Source: Martinezella miluonensis (GTDB lineage Bacteria; Pseudomonadota; Alphaproteobacteria; Rhizobiales; Rhizobiaceae). From it: DNA of 64,000 nucleotides. The notes below the pieces were generated by a model that was not told the origin of the DNA, made no database searches, and saw only the letters and a program-made list of their open reading frames with translations. A program made the translations under genes and the position numbers. The DNA is taken from the NCBI RefSeq assembly GCF_900094545.1, contig NZ_FMAH01000001.1:248001-312000 (forward strand), read 5' to 3'. Position 1 is the stretch's first letter; the number at the start of each line of letters is the position of its first letter. Below are positions 26,681-35,897 of this stretch, piece after piece.

Positions 26681-26702
26681 AAGGCCGGCTCCCACCGGCC
26701 TT
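26681..26702. terminator. Bidirectional terminator hairpin between the small protein and uppP
   Basis: AAGGCCGG (26681-26688) pairs with CCGGCCTT (26695-26702) around a 6-base loop. Read on the minus strand it is followed by a T-run (AAAAA at 26678-26682 on the plus strand), so it best serves uppP. Confidence 0.75.
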
Positions 26703-26738
26703 AGCTGTCTCTGGGATTGCGGTAGCGGACGGGCTGCG

Positions 26739-27536
26739 TCAGCCGAAGTAGAGTCCGATCAATCCGACCGTGCCGACGGCAATACGCCACCATGCAAAGG
26801 GAGCGTAGCCGCGGCGGGAGACGAAATCGAGCAATGCCCGGACGACGAACAGCGCCGATATGAAGGCGGTGACGAAACCGATAACGATCAGCAGGCCTTG
26901 GTCCGTGCTCAGATCGTGACGGCTCTTCCAGAGATCCAGCGCAAAGGCGCCCGCCATGGTCGGCATGGCGAGGAAGAAAGAGAATTCGGCGGCCGAACGC
27001 TTGTCGGCACCGAGCAGCAGCGCTCCGACGATGGTGGAGCCGGAACGGGACGTTCCCGGAATCATGGCCAGGCACTGGAAGAAACCGATCTTGATCGCCA
27101 TCGGCCAGGAGAACTCGTAGGCGCTGTTGTATTTGGGCTTGAACTTGATCCTGTCGACAACGAGCAGAACGATGCCGCCGAGGATTAGTGAAATACAGAC
27201 GACCTTCGGCGAGTCGAACAGCACGGTCTTGATGAAATCATGGGCAAGCGCGCCGATGACGGCTGCCGGCAGAAAGCTGAAAAGGACGGCCAGAACGAAA
27301 TGGCGGGCCTTGACGCTGACAGGCAGCGCCTTGGCGATCTGAACGAGCCGATTGAAATAGACGAGCAGGATCGCGAGAATCGCACCGAGCTGGATGAGAA
27401 CGTCGAAAGTAGCGGCTTCCTTGAAGCCGAGAAAATGTCCGAGCAATATCAAATGTCCGGTGGAGGAGACCGGAATGAACTCCGTAAGCCCCTCCACAAG
27501 GCCTAAAACCAGCGCGATAATAATTTGTTCAGCCAT
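26739..27536 (-). CDS. uppP: Undecaprenyl-diphosphatase (BacA/UppP)
   Basis: A 265-residue inner-membrane protein. The first catalytic motif is at residues 14-29 ([16 protein letters not shown]), the second is [17 protein letters not shown], and about eight hydrophobic helices surround them. It recycles undecaprenyl pyrophosphate, the lipid carrier for peptidoglycan and surface polysaccharides, and confers some bacitracin resistance. It should not be confused with the unrelated rhizobial peptide transporter also called BacA. Confidence 0.96.
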   Translation of the reverse strand: MAEQIIIALVLGLVEGLTEFIPVSSTGHLILLGHFLGFKEAATFDVLIQLGAILAILLVYFNRLVQIAKALPVSVKARHFVLAVLFSFLPAAVIGALAHDFIKTVLFDSPKVVCISLILGGIVLLVVDRIKFKPKYNSAYEFSWPMAIKIGFFQCLAMIPGTSRSGSTIVGALLLGADKRSAAEFSFFLAMPTMAGAFALDLWKSRHDLSTDQGLLIVIGFVTAFISALFVVRALLDFVSRRGYAPFAWWRIAVGTVGLIGLYFG

Positions 27537-27686
27537 ATCGTGTCCTTTGTCAAACGGCAGGGCGGCCCGATTCGCTTGTGCAAACTAGGCCAAGATCCTA
27601 TAGCTTCAACCGATGACAAATGACTAGGGCCGCAGAATCGCGACCCGAAAGACTCCGTAGCACCAATTAGAAACACCCGAGTAGCA

Positions 27687-28379
27687 ATGCCGACGCTTTA
27701 TCATCACCCAATGTCATCTTCATCACGGTTCGTCCGGCTGATCCTGACCGAATATGGTTATCAGACGGAATTGATCGACGAACAGACATGGGAAAAGCGC
27801 CGCGACTTCCTGGCGCTGAACCCCGCCGGAACCTTGCCTGTCTATGTCGATGACAGCATGCGGGCGCTCTGTGGCGCAGCCGTCATTTCCGAATATCTCG
27901 ACGAGACGCACGGCGTCCTGAAGCGGGATCGCCGGCTTCTGGCCGAAGATCCGTTCCAGCGCGCCGAAATTCGCCGGCTGACGGAATGGTTCATGCAGAA
28001 GATGGAGCAGGACGTCACGCGGCCGCTGGCGCGCGAGCGCGTCTTCAAGCTGCAGATGACCGCCGAACAGGGCGGCGGCGCGCCCGATTCCAAGGTCATG
28101 CGGATGGCGCGCGGCAATATCCGCCAGCATATGAAGTATCTGTCCTGGCTTGCCGGTTCCAGACAATGGCTCGCCGGCGACCGGCTGAGCTATGCCGATC
28201 TTGCCGCAGCGGCCTCGATTTCCGTGCTAGACTATCTCGGAGAGATCGACTGGACGGAATCCCCGATCGCCAAGGAATGGTATCAGCGGCTGAAGTCGCG
28301 CCCGTCCTTCCGGCCGATCCTGGCGGAACGCGTGCGCGGTGTCACTCCCGTTTCGCACTACGCCGATCTGGATTTCTAA
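27687..28379 (+). CDS. Glutathione S-transferase family protein
   Basis: A 230-residue GST: an N-terminal thioredoxin-like domain (PTLYHHPMSSSSRFVRLIL, NPAGTLPVYVD, AVISEYLDE) and an alpha-helical C-terminal domain with GDRLSYADLAAAASISVLDYLGE. Serines at 10-13 lie in the expected glutathione-activating area. It is followed 12 bases later by queG on the same strand. Confidence 0.92.
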   Translation: MPTLYHHPMSSSSRFVRLILTEYGYQTELIDEQTWEKRRDFLALNPAGTLPVYVDDSMRALCGAAVISEYLDETHGVLKRDRRLLAEDPFQRAEIRRLTEWFMQKMEQDVTRPLARERVFKLQMTAEQGGGAPDSKVMRMARGNIRQHMKYLSWLAGSRQWLAGDRLSYADLAAAASISVLDYLGEIDWTESPIAKEWYQRLKSRPSFRPILAERVRGVTPVSHYADLDF

Positions 28380-28391
28380 CGAGGGCTCGTC

Positions 28392-29549
28392 ATGCCCGAG
28401 GATCGTGAAGCGGAAAAAGCCGGCAAGCGACGGAGCGCGCTGACCGCCTTTCTGCGCGAAGAGGCGCGCGCCCAAGGCTTCGATCTCTGCCGCATCACAC
28501 GACCGGACGCTATCCCGCAGGCGGCCGTCAGGCTCGGCCAGTTTCTGGACAAGGGCCATCACGGCACCATGGGCTGGATGGCAGAAACGCGCGAACGGCG
28601 CGGCGATCCGCGCGTTCTCTGGAGCGAGACGCGTTCCATCGTCGTCTTCGGCCTCAACTACGGCCCCGACGAAGATCCGCGTGGCGTTCTGGAGAAGAAG
28701 GACAAGGCGGCAATCTCCGTCTATGCGCGAAACCGCGATTATCACGACATCATCAAGGGACGGTTGAAGGAGATCGCCACTCGCTTTGCCGCACGCTCGA
28801 AGGAAGACGTCAAGGTCTTCGTCGATACCGCACCGGTCATGGAGAAGCCGCTGGCCGGCGCGGCCGGCCTTGGCTGGCAGGGCAAGCATACCAATCTCGT
28901 CAGCCGCGCCTTCGGATCCTGGCTATTTCTCGGCTCGATGTTCACCACGGCCGATATCGAGCCGGACGAGCCCGAGATCGACCATTGCGGCTCCTGCCGG
29001 GCCTGTCTCGACGTCTGCCCGACCAACGCCTTCCCTGCCCCCTATCAGCTGGATGCCCGCCGCTGCATCTCCTATCTGACTATCGAGCACAAGGGACCGA
29101 TCGATCCGGAGCTTCGTCCGATGATCGGCAATCGCATCTACGGCTGCGACGACTGTCTTGCCGCCTGCCCCTGGAACAAGTTCGCAAGCGCCGCCTCGGA
29201 AATGAAGCTGGTTGCGCGGGACGATCTCAAGGAGCCTTCGATCGCCTTTCTGCTGACTTTGGACGACGCGGCGTTTCGCGCTTTCTTCAGCGGCTCGCCG
29301 GTGAAGCGCGTTGGCCGGGATCGGTTCATCCGCAACGTGCTCATCGCGGCTGGTAATTCCGGCGAGCCGTCGCTTATAGGAAGATGTTGCGAATTGGCTG
29401 AAGATCCTTCGCCTGTCGTGCGCGGCATGGCGGTGTGGGCGTTGTCGCGACTGATGACGTCTGGCGAGTTCCGCGCATTTGCGGCACAAAGGCATGATGA
29501 AGCGGACGAAGAGGTTCGCGCCGAATGGACATTGGCGGGAGTTCTATGA
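28392..29549 (+). CDS. queG: Epoxyqueuosine reductase
   Basis: A 385-residue cobalamin-dependent iron-sulfur enzyme that performs the last step of queuosine synthesis in tRNA. Two 4Fe-4S motifs are visible: C199-x2-C202-x2-C205-x3-C209-P and C252-x2-C255-x3-C259-P. The B12-binding N-terminal part ([28 protein letters not shown]) and the HEAT-like C-terminus ([13 protein letters not shown]) are present. The stop overlaps the next gene's start (ATGA). Confidence 0.96.
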   Translation: MPEDREAEKAGKRRSALTAFLREEARAQGFDLCRITRPDAIPQAAVRLGQFLDKGHHGTMGWMAETRERRGDPRVLWSETRSIVVFGLNYGPDEDPRGVLEKKDKAAISVYARNRDYHDIIKGRLKEIATRFAARSKEDVKVFVDTAPVMEKPLAGAAGLGWQGKHTNLVSRAFGSWLFLGSMFTTADIEPDEPEIDHCGSCRACLDVCPTNAFPAPYQLDARRCISYLTIEHKGPIDPELRPMIGNRIYGCDDCLAACPWNKFASAASEMKLVARDDLKEPSIAFLLTLDDAAFRAFFSGSPVKRVGRDRFIRNVLIAAGNSGEPSLIGRCCELAEDPSPVVRGMAVWALSRLMTSGEFRAFAAQRHDEADEEVRAEWTLAGVL

Positions 29550-30421
29550 TGCATGTGATGATTTTCGGCTGCGGTTATTCGGGAACGGCCATCGCCAAGG
29601 CTTTCGCCGGCTCCGGCATTCGCATCACCGGCACGACCCGCTCCGCCGACAAGGCGGAATTATTGACCAAAGAAGGCATCGAAGCCTTCGTCTTCGACGG
29701 CGAGACGCTCGATCCCGATCTGGCCGAGGCAATGCAGTCCGCAACGCATCTGGTGCAATCGATCGCGCCGGGGAAAGCGGGGGATCCGCTGTTACGGCTG
29801 GCCCAGCTCAATCTGCAGGCGCTGATGCCGAAGCTGCAATGGATCTGCTACCTCTCGACCGTCGGCGTCTATGGTGACCACAAGGGCGCCTGGGTCAGCG
29901 AGCAGACCGTGCTGCACCCAGTCGCGGATCGCTCCGTCGAGCGCGTCGAGGCGGAAGACGGTTGGCTGCGCGCCGGCATCAGGCTCGATCTTCCCGTCGC
30001 CGTCCTCAGGCTCGCCGGCATCTACGGTCCGGGGCGAAACGCCTTCTGCAATCTGGAAAAGGGCACGGCGCGGCGCCTCATCAAGGCAAACCAGGTTTTC
30101 AATCGCATCCGCGTCGAAGATATCGGCGCCTGTGCTCGCTTCCTGTCCGACCGCGGTCTTGGCGGCATATATAATGTGACAGACGACGAGCCCGCGCCGC
30201 CGCAGGACGTGATCGTGGAAGCGGCCCGCCTCATGGGTGCCGAGCCGCCGCCCGAACAGTCCTTCGAAACGGCGGAACTGACGCCGATGGCGCGCTCCTT
30301 CTATGGTGAGAACAAGCGTGTTTCGAACGCGAAATTGCGCGCGCTCGGCTTTGCCTTCCACTACCCAGAATATCGCATGTCACTTGCGGAACTATGGTCT
30401 TCCGGGCGCTGGCGAGGCTGA
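29546..30421 (+). CDS. SDR-family NAD(P)-dependent oxidoreductase / epimerase-like protein
   Basis: A 291-residue Rossmann protein, starting at the ATGATG that overlaps the queG stop ([20 protein letters not shown]). [18 protein letters not shown] supplies the active-site region and [14 protein letters not shown] the specificity loop, as in YeeZ-like epimerases. The translational overlap with queG is a common rhizobial arrangement, but the substrate is unknown. Confidence 0.88.
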   Translation: MMHVMIFGCGYSGTAIAKAFAGSGIRITGTTRSADKAELLTKEGIEAFVFDGETLDPDLAEAMQSATHLVQSIAPGKAGDPLLRLAQLNLQALMPKLQWICYLSTVGVYGDHKGAWVSEQTVLHPVADRSVERVEAEDGWLRAGIRLDLPVAVLRLAGIYGPGRNAFCNLEKGTARRLIKANQVFNRIRVEDIGACARFLSDRGLGGIYNVTDDEPAPPQDVIVEAARLMGAEPPPEQSFETAELTPMARSFYGENKRVSNAKLRALGFAFHYPEYRMSLAELWSSGRWRG

Positions 30422-30817
30422 AAAACGGGTTCCGCCAGCAAGCGAAATCGCATGAAAATTCCTACTTCGCGACCCGGCCTAGTTCAATTTTCCCCGCAAT
30501 TATGGTTAACGACCTCTAAAATTGCACAAATGCGGCAGTAATTATGGCAAGGCCGCAAAATTATTTTTCCAAAATTCGTGATCCCAGGCATTACGGCATG
30601 CTCGCGAGAAAAATCGTTCCACTTTTAACTGATTTTATTAGGTTTTTTCCATAACCGAGCAAATCCACTGAATAGTCACAGTATTTGTTGCGATTCACAA
30701 ATGTTACAGACCGTAACATTCCGTGATCAAGAGTGGCACTTTTTCGCCATTTTTGGCCGGATTTAAGCCCCACCGCCTGCGCAAGGCGCAAGTTCAATAG
30801 CTTGAGGGAAAAACGGT
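30422..30817. other. AT-rich 396-base intergenic region upstream of the RlpA-like gene
   Basis: No coding sequence seen. The region is conspicuously richer in A and T than its neighbours, contains several TTTT/AAAA tracts (for example around 30551-30570 and 30621-30650), and ends in a palindrome (30700-30720) and a GAGGG ribosome site. It may hold the promoter or a small RNA; I cannot support a specific RNA. Confidence 0.5.
30700..30720. promoter_or_regulatory. Palindromic operator candidate upstream of the RlpA-like gene
   Basis: AATGTTAC (30700-30707) and GTAACATT (30713-30720) are perfect inverted 8-mers around AGACC, flanked further out by TCAC and GTGA in near-symmetrical positions. It lies about 100 bases upstream of the start codon. 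Confidence 0.5.
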
Positions 30818-31186
30818 TTGAAGAAAATCGCACGTTCTTTGGCGATCGCCGCAACTATATCTGCCTCCTTTGCTGTCGTTTCGACACCGGCATTTGCATC
30901 CGCTGGCTGCGGAGGCGCTTCATGGTACGGAGGAAGCTCCCGAACTGCTTCCGGGGAACGTATGAGTTCCAGAAATCTTACTGCCGCCCATCGCTCGCTT
31001 GCTTTCGGCACGCGTCTGCGGGTCACCAACAAGCATAATGGCCGCAGCGTCGTCGTCCGCATCAACGACCGCGGACCTTTCATTCACGGCCGCGTTCTCG
31101 ATCTCTCCCGCGCCGCCGCTCAGAATATCGGCATGGTCGCCTCCGGAACGGCCAAGATCTGCTACGAAGTCGTCGCCTCCAAGTAA
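30818..31186 (+). CDS. RlpA-like double-psi beta-barrel protein (septal lytic transglycosylase family)
   Basis: A 122-residue secreted protein. The signal peptide covers about residues 1-28 (KKIARSLAIAATISASFAVVS, then TPAFASA). The RlpA barrel follows: GGASWYGG, TASGERM, LAFGTRLRVTN, VVVRINDRGPF and RVLDLSRAAAQNIGM. The start is TTG, with GAGGG about 10 bases upstream. RlpA of Pseudomonas cleaves denuded glycan at the septum; there is no SPOR domain here, so septal targeting is doubtful. Confidence 0.88.
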   Translation: MKKIARSLAIAATISASFAVVSTPAFASAGCGGASWYGGSSRTASGERMSSRNLTAAHRSLAFGTRLRVTNKHNGRSVVVRINDRGPFIHGRVLDLSRAAAQNIGMVASGTAKICYEVVASK

Positions 31187-31393
31187 TCGCCGGCCTCTGC
31201 AACGACCCGGTAAATCGGCATGACGCTTGCTCTCTCGGTCAATCGCGGCTACCACGCGGTTGAGACGCCTCAACAATCCGCTGCCAGGTGCAATATTCGA
31301 GCGGATTGGTAGGGTGTCAGCAGTTTTGGCAGGGCGCAGATCTTCCGGCGGGCCGAATGGGCTCCGGATCATGCGCAAGCAGGAGAGCGATGA

Positions 31394-32683
31394 ATGCGTC
31401 TGGGCGGCCGATTGCAGGGGGCCATCGAAGTTCTTGCCGATATCGAAACGCGCAAGCGACCGGTGGCCGACGCCCTGAAAGATTGGGGCCTTGCCCATCG
31501 CTTCGCCGGTTCCGGCGACAGGGCTGCGATCGGCAATATCGTCTACGACGCCTTGCGTATGCGGCTTTCCCATGCCTGGCTGATGGAAGACGACAGCCCC
31601 TCGGCACTTGCCCATGCCGTACTCTTTCGCCAATGGGGCCTGACGCCCGAGGCTCTCGCCGCCGAACTCGACGGCGACAAGTTTGCGCCCGAAGCGCCAA
31701 GCACTGAGACCCTGGCCGCCTTTGCCGCCCGCAAGCTTGAAGATGCCCCCCTCCACATTCAGGGCGACATTCCCGAATGGGTCGAACCCTCCTTCCTTCG
31801 CGCATTCGGTGAGAGCTGGCTTTCCGAAGCACAGGCTCTTTCCGAACGCCCGACGCTCGACCTTCGCGCCAATTCGCTGAAGGCCGACCGCCCCAAAGTC
31901 GTGAGGGCGCTGGAGCGTGCAGGCGCGCAGGCATCGAAGATTGCCCGTTTTGGCATCCGCATTCCAGCCGGCGAAGGCGCATCCCGCTTGCCGAACGTTA
32001 CCGCCGAGCTCTCCTTCCAGAAGGGCTGGTTCGAGGTTCAGGACGAAGGCTCTCAGATCGTTGCCGATCTCGTCTTGCCCGAAGAGGGCGATCAGGTGCT
32101 CGACTATTGCGCCGGCGGCGGCGGCAAGACGCTCGCCATGTCGGCTGCCATGCACAATAAGGGCCAGGTCCACGCCTATGATAGCGACCGGCGGCGGCTC
32201 GCACCGATCATCGAGCGGCTGAAGCGGGCTGGAACCCGTAATGTCCAGGTCCATGACGAGCGCAACGCCTTGCTGGCCCTGCGCGGCAAGTTCGACAAGG
32301 TGCTCGTCGATGCGCCATGCACCGGCACGGGCACCTGGCGGCGCCGGCCCGATACCAAGTGGCGGCTGACGCAGAAGAATCTCGACGAGCGCACCAGCCA
32401 ACAGCAGGAAGCCCTGGCACAAGCCGGCGAGTTCGTCCGCCCAGGCGGCTCGCTGCTCTATGTGACCTGCTCGGTCCTGCCGGATGAAAACGAAGCGCAG
32501 GTGAACCGCTTTGCTGCGCAGAATCCGGACTTCGAGGTGGTGGAAACCTTGAGCTCGTGGGAAAAGCTGTTCGGCAAGGAAGCGCCGCAGCCGCTGTCCT
32601 CGGACGGAAAGACCATCACGCTGACGCCTGCCTCCACAGATACCGACGGCTTCTTTTTCTGCCGTTTGCAGCGCAAGGGATGA
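31394..32683 (+). CDS. RsmB/NOP2-family class I SAM-dependent RNA methyltransferase
   Basis: A 429-residue RNA m5C methyltransferase: an N-terminal NusB-like helical part (RKRPVADALKDW, GNIVYDAL) and a catalytic domain with SAM-binding VLDYCAGGGGKTLAM, DAPCTGTGTWRRRPD and LLYVTCSVLPDENE; the two cysteines of the PC and TC motifs are the release and nucleophile residues. It probably targets rRNA or tRNA. AGGAGAG precedes the ATG. Confidence 0.92.
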   Translation: MRLGGRLQGAIEVLADIETRKRPVADALKDWGLAHRFAGSGDRAAIGNIVYDALRMRLSHAWLMEDDSPSALAHAVLFRQWGLTPEALAAELDGDKFAPEAPSTETLAAFAARKLEDAPLHIQGDIPEWVEPSFLRAFGESWLSEAQALSERPTLDLRANSLKADRPKVVRALERAGAQASKIARFGIRIPAGEGASRLPNVTAELSFQKGWFEVQDEGSQIVADLVLPEEGDQVLDYCAGGGGKTLAMSAAMHNKGQVHAYDSDRRRLAPIIERLKRAGTRNVQVHDERNALLALRGKFDKVLVDAPCTGTGTWRRRPDTKWRLTQKNLDERTSQQQEALAQAGEFVRPGGSLLYVTCSVLPDENEAQVNRFAAQNPDFEVVETLSSWEKLFGKEAPQPLSSDGKTITLTPASTDTDGFFFCRLQRKG

Positions 32684-33006
32684 GTTGAAATCCATCCGCG
32701 CTCGATGAATTGCAGCCGAGGCGGAATGAGATGAGACGGCGCGGCGGCGATGACCTTTGCGCTGCCGAGCACGACCATCGTGGCCAGCGTTCAAGCCTAC
32801 GGATGCTATCCGAATGTTGCAGCCGGCATGGCTGGTCGGCAGGCGCCGCTTTTTTCCCCGCAAATCCATTCATTGACAGCGCCTGAACCAATGAAGACCA
32901 GCCTTAAAACAATTCCAAACTAGAGTGTTTGACACAAGTTTATTTTTCATACATGACACAAATTACCAAGTTTTGACGGTGTCCCCCGCTGTCACAGGAG
33001 AGGAAT
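32684..33006. other. Intergenic region upstream of the imelysin cluster
   Basis: 323 bases without a gene. It contains an inverted pair TTCATTG (32869-32875) and CAATGAA (32889-32895), an Irr-box-like site at 32903-32919, a TTGACA -35-like hexamer at 32929-32934, and GGAGAGG just before the ATG at 33007. A -10 element is not clear. Confidence 0.5.
32903..32919. promoter_or_regulatory. Candidate Irr/iron-control element
   Basis: The half-sites CTTAAAA and TTCCAAA around CAA resemble, with about three mismatches, the inverted TTTAGAA...TTCTAAA iron control element recognised by Irr in Rhizobiales. It lies about 90-105 bases upstream of the imelysin gene and just before a TTGACA hexamer. The site was matched from memory and is weak. 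Confidence 0.3.
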
Positions 33007-34293
33007 ATGAAACTGAAGATCAATATTGGCGCCGCGCTTGCGGTGGCCCTCGCCACGACTGCCGCATCCGGCCTGCCGGCCTTCGCAGCCGCTCCGGAGC
33101 CCGCTGCCGTCCTCAAGCATTATACGGAACTGGCGCATGCCAAATATCAGGACGCGCTGACCACGGCGCAGGCGCTCGACAAGGCGATCGACGCCTTGCT
33201 TGCCGACCCCAGCGACAAGACGCTGAAGGCAGCGCGCGCCGCCTGGATCAAGGCTCGCGTTCCCTATGCGCAGACGGAAGTCTATCGTTTTGGCAATCCG
33301 ATCGTCGATGATTGGGAAGGCCAAGTGAATTCCTGGCCGCTGGACGAAGGCCTGATCGATTACGTCGATGCTTCCTACGGCACCGAAAGTGACGAAAACT
33401 CGCTCTATGTCGCGAACGTCATCGCCAACAAGACGATCAAGATCAACGGCAAGGATGTCGACGCTTCGCATCTGACGCCGGAATTCCTGTCGGGCACGCT
33501 GCACAAGGCCGGCGGCGTCGAGGCCAACGTCGCGGTCGGCTATCACGCCATCGAATTCCTGCTCTGGGGCCAGGACCTGCACGGCACCGGACCGGGCGCC
33601 GGCGAACGCCCAGCCACCGATTATGATCTGAAGAATTGCACGCATGGCAATTGCGATCGTCGTGCCGAGTATCTGCGCTCCGCTTCGACGCTGCTCGTCG
33701 CCAACTTCAAGGACATGGCGGAGAAGTGGGCGCCGGACGGCGAAGCCACCAAGAATGTCCAGGCCGATCCGAAGGCCGGCCTCACCACCATCCTGACCGG
33801 CATGGGCTCGCTCTCCTACGGCGAACTCGCCGGCGAGCGCATGAAGCTCGGTCTGCTGCTGCACGATCCGGAAGAAGAACAGGATTGCTTCTCCGACAAT
33901 ACCTATAACGAGCACAATGGCGACGCCATCGGCATCGCTTCTGCCTATAACGGCAATTATACGCGCGTCGACGGCACCAAAATGAAGGGCCCGTCGCTGC
34001 ACGACCTGGTCAAGGCCAAGGATCCGGCGCTCGACAAGGAAATGGAAGCCAAGCTCGACGCCACCCTCGAAGCCATGAAGGCGCTGGTGCATCGCGGCGA
34101 GACGGTCGAGAAATACGACCAGATGATCGGCGAGGGCAACAAGGAAGGCAACGCCACCGTGCAGAAGGCGATCGATGGCTTGCTCGACCAGACGAAGAGC
34201 ATCCAGCGCGTCATCGCCGCTCTCGATCTCGGCACCATCAAGCTTGAAGGTTCGGCGAGCCTGGACAATCCTAACACCGTCTTCAAGAAGTAA
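33007..34293 (+). CDS. Imelysin-family iron-associated periplasmic protein (IrpA/M75-like, COG3487 type)
   Basis: A 428-residue secreted protein with a signal peptide (about 1-27, ending PAFAAAP) and the imelysin helical-bundle fold. The family GxHxxE motif is G178-Y-H180-A-I-E183 in VAVGYHAIEFLLWG. Imelysins (including the EfeO module) are linked to bacterial iron uptake, and no proteolysis has been shown convincingly. It leads a four-gene unit with a di-heme oxidoreductase, a second imelysin-like protein and DUF1513. Probably iron-responsive; see the candidate site upstream. Confidence 0.88.
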   Translation: MKLKINIGAALAVALATTAASGLPAFAAAPEPAAVLKHYTELAHAKYQDALTTAQALDKAIDALLADPSDKTLKAARAAWIKARVPYAQTEVYRFGNPIVDDWEGQVNSWPLDEGLIDYVDASYGTESDENSLYVANVIANKTIKINGKDVDASHLTPEFLSGTLHKAGGVEANVAVGYHAIEFLLWGQDLHGTGPGAGERPATDYDLKNCTHGNCDRRAEYLRSASTLLVANFKDMAEKWAPDGEATKNVQADPKAGLTTILTGMGSLSYGELAGERMKLGLLLHDPEEEQDCFSDNTYNEHNGDAIGIASAYNGNYTRVDGTKMKGPSLHDLVKAKDPALDKEMEAKLDATLEAMKALVHRGETVEKYDQMIGEGNKEGNATVQKAIDGLLDQTKSIQRVIAALDLGTIKLEGSASLDNPNTVFKK

Positions 34294-34298
34294 TGAGG

Positions 34299-34330
34299 GA
34301 GGTGGCAGCGCGGCAAGGCGCTGCCACCTC
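34299..34330 (+). promoter_or_regulatory. Perfect 12-bp hairpin at the imelysin/di-heme gene junction
   Basis: GAGGTGGCAGCG (34299-34310) and CGCTGCCACCTC (34319-34330) pair perfectly around CGGCAAGG. No T-run follows. The only purine-rich ribosome-site-like sequence near the next gene (GGGAGGTGG at 34297-34305) is largely within the left arm, so the structure could limit translation or stabilise the upstream message. Confidence 0.65.
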
Positions 34331-34337
34331 GACGCCC

Positions 34338-35897
34338 ATGACAAGCATCCAGGCTAATCGCGTCCTCCTGCCCGCCCTAGCTGCGGTTTTTTTGGTTTTC
34401 TCCATCACCCTGGCTGCAGCCGGCTTCCTCGACTTTCCGGCCACGCGGACAGACATTTCCGCCGAACAGCTGAATCGGGTGCGCGACGTGACACGCGCGA
34501 CCACGGATTTTTCCAAGGCCGAGGCCTATGAAGCGATGCAGGGCGGCGCGCTCACGTCGATTGATCCGGTCACTCGCGATATCTTCTCGCAGCCCTCCGC
34601 CAATCTTAGCCTGGAGCAAGGGCAGAATTTCCATCTCGGCAATGCCCTCTTCCGCAAGCTCTGGGTCTCCTCCCCCTCCTCCACGCAGGCCTCCGACGGG
34701 CTCGGACCGCTGTTCAACGCTCGCTCCTGCCAGAGTTGCCACCTCCGCGACGGCCGCGGACATGGGCTCGAAAAGACCGGCGTTGATGCCACATCCCTGG
34801 TGCTGAGGCTGGCACGACCGGCCGCAACTCCGGAGGAGGAGCAGGCGGCCGAGGACTTTCGCGCGCTCAACTTTCCGGATTCCACCTACGGCGCGCAGCT
34901 GCAAGATCTTGCCGTGCCCGGCCTTGCAGCCGAAGGCAAGGTGACGGTTACCTATACCGAGGAAACGGTGACGCTTGCCGGCGGCGAGACCGTGACGCTG
35001 CGCAAACCGCACTACGGCGTGACCGATCTTGCCTACGGGCCGATGGATCTCAACACCACGTTTTCGCCGCGCATCGCGCCGCCGATGATCGGCCTCGGCC
35101 TGATCGAGGCCATTCCGGAAGCCGATATTCTTGCCAATGCCGACCCGGAGGGCAAAAACAGCGACGGCATTCACGGCAAGGCGGCCATCGTCCACGATCA
35201 TCGCACAGGGCAGATCGCGCTTGGCCGTTTCGGCTGGAAGGCTCAGAATGCGACGGTGCGCGATCAGGCCGCCGACGCCTTCTCCGTCGATATCGGCATC
35301 TCGACGCCCGACCGGCCGAACCCCTATGGCGACTGCACGGCGAAGGAGCTGCGCTGCCTAGCCATGCCGAACGGCGTGCAAAAGCGCCTCGGCGACACGG
35401 AAGCGCCCGATCCCGTCCTTCCGCTTGTGACCTACTATTCCGAAAATCTCGCTGTGCCCGCCCGCCGCAAGGCAAGCTTTCCCGATGTGCTGCACGGCAA
35501 GGAAATGTTCTATCGTTCCGGCTGCGCTTCCTGCCACACGCCGAAATTCGTGACCCGCGACGGCATCAGGGGCAGCGACGGCAAAGACTCCCCACAGGCC
35601 TTCCAGCTGATCTGGCCCTATTCCGATTTCCTGCTGCATGACATGGGCGAAGGCCTTGCCGATGGACAGCAGGTGGGCGTGGCATCGGGACGCGATTGGC
35701 GTACGACGCCGCTCTGGGGTATAGGCCTCACGCAAACGGTGAGCGGACAGCAGGCCTATCTGCATGACGGCCGCGCCCGCACATTGACCGAAGCCATCCT
35801 CTGGCACGGAGGAGAGGCTGAAAAAGCCCGCAACGCATTCGCCGAGCTTTCCAAGGACGATCGGCAAGCCCTCATCAACTTTCTGGAGTCTCTCTGA
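34338..35897 (+). CDS. Di-heme oxidoreductase family (DUF1111) c-type cytochrome
   Basis: About 519 residues from ATG 34338: an N-terminal membrane/signal segment (about 8-29), then two c-heme sites, C131-Q-S-C134-H135 and C396-A-S-C399-H400. The order matches the COG3488 'thiol oxidoreductase' family, related to MauG-like di-heme peroxidases. It may oxidise or reduce iron in the periplasm for the neighbouring imelysins (inference). An in-frame ATG at 34293 overlaps the imelysin stop (TAATG) and would add 15 residues encoded by the hairpin; which start is used is open. The 3' end overlaps the next gene (TGATG). Confidence 0.86.
   Translation: MTSIQANRVLLPALAAVFLVFSITLAAAGFLDFPATRTDISAEQLNRVRDVTRATTDFSKAEAYEAMQGGALTSIDPVTRDIFSQPSANLSLEQGQNFHLGNALFRKLWVSSPSSTQASDGLGPLFNARSCQSCHLRDGRGHGLEKTGVDATSLVLRLARPAATPEEEQAAEDFRALNFPDSTYGAQLQDLAVPGLAAEGKVTVTYTEETVTLAGGETVTLRKPHYGVTDLAYGPMDLNTTFSPRIAPPMIGLGLIEAIPEADILANADPEGKNSDGIHGKAAIVHDHRTGQIALGRFGWKAQNATVRDQAADAFSVDIGISTPDRPNPYGDCTAKELRCLAMPNGVQKRLGDTEAPDPVLPLVTYYSENLAVPARRKASFPDVLHGKEMFYRSGCASCHTPKFVTRDGIRGSDGKDSPQAFQLIWPYSDFLLHDMGEGLADGQQVGVASGRDWRTTPLWGIGLTQTVSGQQAYLHDGRARTLTEAILWHGGEAEKARNAFAELSKDDRQALINFLESL

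Noticed and set aside
30920..32869. A 649-codon minus-strand ORF opposite the RlpA-like and RsmB-type genes
   Set aside because: It has no domain and lies antisense to two well-supported genes.
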